A stretch of 64,000 nt of DNA from Haloferula rosea (GTDB lineage Bacteria; Verrucomicrobiota; Verrucomicrobiia; Verrucomicrobiales; Akkermansiaceae): NCBI RefSeq assembly GCF_016595525.1, contig NZ_JAENII010000002.1, forward strand, positions 434,001-498,000, in the 5' to 3' direction. Every line of letters begins with the position of its first letter. Positions within the stretch are counted from its first letter, which is position 1. Position numbers and translations under genes: made by a program. The notes beneath the pieces were generated by a model. That model was not told where the DNA came from. It ran no database searches and was given only the letters and a program-made list of their open reading frames with translations. This document shows, piece by piece, positions 61,538-64,000 of this stretch.

Positions 61538-62098
61538 ATGAAACCTGCTCCAGCCGCCAGTGATGTCGGCGAGGTGCTGCCCTTCGGCCCGATGAATCAG
61601 GAGAAACCGACGCTCCGTGAGATCTTCGAGACCGAGGAAAGCCCACTTTTGCGCTTTGCCTATGGGATTCTCGGGCGGCGTGAGGTGGCCGAGGATCTGG
61701 TGCAGGAAGCATTTCTCCGGCTTCACGCGAACTGGGGGGAAGTGAGGAACCCGAAGGCCTGGCTCTATCGTTCGGTGCGGAACCTGGCGCTCAACCATCT
61801 GCGGGATCACAAGAAGGAGTGCGCCACCGAGGAAAGCCAGGAATGGGCGGTGGAGAAGGGGCCAAGAGAGGCGTTGGCGCGCATGGAGGCGGCGGGTGCG
61901 GTGCAGATGCTGGTGGCCGAATTGCCGGAGAAAGAGGCCGCACTCATCCATCTGAAATATCACGAGGGACTGCGCTATGAGCAGATCAGCGAACGCACGG
62001 GCCTGTCGGTCGGGAACGTAGGCTACAAGCTCCATCATCTTTTGAAGGGCCTTTCCGCATCCTTGCGGCGGATGGGAGTGGACAGCGCCGAGGGCTAG
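61538..62098 (+). CDS. ECF-type RNA polymerase sigma factor
   Basis: 186 residues from ATG 61538. Region 2 covers about 35-100 (LLRFAYGILGRREVAEDLVQ and the segment RNPKAWLYRSVRNLALNHLR). Region 4 covers about 130-180 (LPEKEAALIHLKYHEGLRYE and ISERTGLSVGNVGYKLHHLL). It lies 22 bases before a gene with an anti-sigma-like head, its likely partner. The 246-base gap to the divergent tatC should hold the sigma promoter. A TAGAAT at 61507 is a weak -10 candidate. Confidence 0.93.
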   Translation: MKPAPAASDVGEVLPFGPMNQEKPTLREIFETEESPLLRFAYGILGRREVAEDLVQEAFLRLHANWGEVRNPKAWLYRSVRNLALNHLRDHKKECATEESQEWAVEKGPREALARMEAAGAVQMLVAELPEKEAALIHLKYHEGLRYEQISERTGLSVGNVGYKLHHLLKGLSASLRRMGVDSAEG

Positions 62099-62120
62099 AG
62101 AAACCAGCGACACCAATGCC

Positions 62121-64000
62121 ATGAAAAACGATTCAGACCAACCACTCACGTCCGTGGAAGACGACGCTTTCGAGGCCCGGCTCGTGGCCTGGGTGCTCGG
62201 GGAAGCTTCCGCATTCGAGCAGGCGGAGCTGGAGACACTCTACCGCAGTGACCGGGAAGTCGCACTCTTCGTGGATCGCCTGCGGTTGCTCGATGGACTG
62301 ATCAAGGAGGAAGGGGAGGAGGTTTGGAGGCTTTCGGATGAAAGGAGAGCGAAAGTTCTGGCCTTGATGGGCGACAAACCTCCGGTGGTGGTCCGTCGTA
62401 TCAACCGTCAGTGGTGGAGCGTGGCGGCGGCAGCCGTGGTGATGGTCGTCGCAATCGGTGGAGCCCTGTCCACGATGGGGGTGAGACGCAGTGTGAAGAG
62501 TGAGAAGTCGGCTCCGGTCATCGTCAGTTACTCAGCACCTGCCGCGTCTCCCTCGGCGGCATCGGCCGATTCGCGGGAGTTTGCATTTCTTTCGGAGTAT
62601 GAGCCGCCGGAACTTCCGAATGGCCTCGCGAACGCGTCACATGCGATCGACGAAGAAGTTCAAGAACGGGCGCTCGCAGTCAATGAGTCCAATCGTAAGC
62701 TTCCCAATGCGATTGGCGGTGGGTTTCCGGTCACCCCGGCCACACCCACCGACTTCGATGCCGACGCGTGGGGTGGGTCGACCAGTCGGTCCGGGGCCGA
62801 CGAGCTGGGTCTGGAGCAGTTGGCCGATTCAGCACAGAGCGCTGAGTCTCAGGGTGAGGTGATCGCAGGTCACCTTGGAGATCGGAATTCGGTGCTTCGG
62901 AGTGAGATTCCGGCCAAGCTTTCCTCGAGCATGGCGAAGGTGATTGGGAGCAACTCGGCATCCCCCGCCGAGATCCCGGTTCCCGAGACCACCGTCCCAG
63001 ACCCGTCCACCTCCTTTGGAGATGGCGATGACTTCGGCGTTGGCTGGGGAGGCGCGATTGGTGGCGGTAGCGGCGGTGGTGGTTTCACCGGGCATATTGA
63101 ACCGACCGAACCGAGTGGCGTTCCAACAGTCGGTGATCTTCCTGGCGTGGGCAGTCTTTTTCAACGTGCGGGGGAGGTTGCTGATTCACCAGAGGAGCCG
63201 ACTTCCGATCCTTTCGCGGCTGCACCACCAAGGCTTGAGGCTCCCGTCGAAGAAGAGTCATTTGGTCGCTCGGTTGTGGATGCGAAGGAGCGAACTTCGG
63301 GCGCGGTTGCAGGAGGTGCAAAGGCGGAGGCTCAGAACATCGACGCGATCGGGGGCAACGATGGGAATGGTTTTGGCGGGATCGATGGGTCAGCCGTGGT
63401 GACAGGGGGAATGAATCGGGATCTCAGTGCATTGGAGGGCCGACCTGCTGGATCCACAGGAGACGGGCTTGAGAATCGCCATCGCTTTGGAATGGATATC
63501 GATGGTCGCGTGTCGGGGTGGGATAGCCGGAGCAAGCAGTCCGGCTTGCCGAACGAAGCGCTTGCGGAGCGTGAGGCATTGCAGCGGCAAGATGGGCTTT
63601 CCGAGTCTGATCGCCTGCTTCGGGAAGCTCGGAATAGCTATTCGGAAGGGGAGTATGATGAGGCCCTTGATCTTTATGCTGAGGGATTGGAGCGACTCCC
63701 GGATACTCCGGCTGCGGAGAGCCGACGCCTGTTCTTCAATGATTCGCTCGCTGATGCGGAGATCGCGGTGGCTGAGGAAGCAATTCGTGTCGGCCAGTAT
63801 GACAAGGCGAAGGACCTGCTGAAAGACGCTGCCGGAAGAGCTTCCGATTCGCGGCTGGCCGAGCAGAAATTGGAGGATCTCACGGACCCGATCCGGACTT
63901 CGCCCGCGCTTAGCGAGGAGCACAACCGCAAGGTCGATGACGTTCGCCGGGGTCTCTATCAGGGTGAAGGTCACTACAACCTCGGTCAGTATGACGAGGC
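62121..64000 (+). CDS. Anti-sigma-like, TM and TPR protein (partial, runs off the window)
   Basis: The frame from ATG 62121 is open for 626 codons to the end of the window. Residues 1-85 look like the helical head of PVC anti-sigma proteins (RLVAWVLGEASAFEQAELE), followed by one TM helix at about 98-119 (SVAAAAVVMVVAIGGAL). A long Gly/Ser/Pro-rich low-complexity stretch (about 130-470) leads to TPR-like repeats from about 490 (ARNSYSEGEYDEALDLYAEG, then VGQYDKAKDLLKDA). The TPR segment resembles the N-terminus of verrucomicrobial secretin-like (GspD/PilQ) proteins, so a secretin domain may follow beyond 64000; this is inference. Confidence 0.8.
   Translation, partial: MKNDSDQPLTSVEDDAFEARLVAWVLGEASAFEQAELETLYRSDREVALFVDRLRLLDGLIKEEGEEVWRLSDERRAKVLALMGDKPPVVVRRINRQWWSVAAAAVVMVVAIGGALSTMGVRRSVKSEKSAPVIVSYSAPAASPSAASADSREFAFLSEYEPPELPNGLANASHAIDEEVQERALAVNESNRKLPNAIGGGFPVTPATPTDFDADAWGGSTSRSGADELGLEQLADSAQSAESQGEVIAGHLGDRNSVLRSEIPAKLSSSMAKVIGSNSASPAEIPVPETTVPDPSTSFGDGDDFGVGWGGAIGGGSGGGGFTGHIEPTEPSGVPTVGDLPGVGSLFQRAGEVADSPEEPTSDPFAAAPPRLEAPVEEESFGRSVVDAKERTSGAVAGGAKAEAQNIDAIGGNDGNGFGGIDGSAVVTGGMNRDLSALEGRPAGSTGDGLENRHRFGMDIDGRVSGWDSRSKQSGLPNEALAEREALQRQDGLSESDRLLREARNSYSEGEYDEALDLYAEGLERLPDTPAAESRRLFFNDSLADAEIAVAEEAIRVGQYDKAKDLLKDAAGRASDSRLAEQKLEDLTDPIRTSPALSEEHNRKVDDVRRGLYQGEGHYNLGQYDE

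Overview
The window looks like a chromosomal segment of a Verrucomicrobiota bacterium, probably Verrucomicrobiales. The pointers are a GC-rich, diderm, non-photosynthetic gene set, a eukaryote-like UDP-glucose pyrophosphorylase, a TatC with a large insertion and acidic tail, a zinc-ribbon Ser/Thr kinase, a pared-down type II/IV pilus cluster with two tandem GspE ATPases, and few convincing Shine-Dalgarno sites. The lineage is an inference from protein style; no marker gene was searched.

Layout. 0-2.9 kb: a truncated tRNA-Ser(GCU), a small lipoprotein, a MarR regulator with a palindromic operator candidate, pgeF and ispE. 2.9-8.6 kb (minus): rpoN, mrp, pyk and a LamB-like porin. 8.8-14.8 kb: a UDP-glucose pyrophosphorylase, a HAD phosphatase, guaB-guaA (a palindrome lies upstream) and an N-carbamoylputrescine amidase. 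14.9-24.0 kb: the most unusual block. A CHAT-TPR protease gene, a divergent sigma-70-like factor and a one-TM protein run on the minus strand. They interlock with a small TPS-domain exoprotein, a secreted subtilase and its TpsB-type outer-membrane transporter. 24.1-28.3 kb: an EamA transporter, ligA, a VanZ-like protein and a BrnT/BrnA pair. 28.3-32.1 kb: a FecR-domain protein and a beta-barrel, divergent from a CHASE2 adenylate cyclase. 32.2-42.3 kb: a lactonase, a RodA-type flippase/glycosyltransferase, RluD-type synthase, a Ser/Thr kinase, a ParE/GyrB-type topoisomerase subunit, a membrane-anchored methyltransferase and a lipoprotein. 42.3-49.4 kb: a degenerate N-formylglutamate-amidohydrolase-like protein, a TamA/BamA-type barrel with TamB, and a voltage-gated K+ channel. 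49.5-54.9 kb: gspE-gspE-gspF-gspG, closed by a clear terminator. 55-64 kb: a histone-H1-like charged protein, cysS, hemB, yicC, tatC, an ECF sigma factor, and a long protein that runs off the window and joins an anti-sigma-like head, a TM segment and TPRs.

How it may fit together. The 14.9-24 kb block can be read as a two-partner secretion system with two dedicated proteases and its own sigma factor. TpsB would export the small TpsA. The subtilase could mature it, as SphB1 does for Bordetella FHA. The CHAT-TPR protein (signal peptide, C-terminal TM, intact His/Cys pair) could sense or process on the periplasmic side, and the sigma/TM pair could switch transcription. The FecR/barrel/CHASE2-cyclase module 4 kb away belongs to families that often keep company with CHAT and TPS genes in cyanobacteria and PVC bacteria. 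The functional coupling is inference; the gene content and motifs are visible in the sequence.

No CRISPR array, insertion sequence, integrase, rRNA or replication origin was seen. Most of the segment is ordinary vertically inherited housekeeping sequence.
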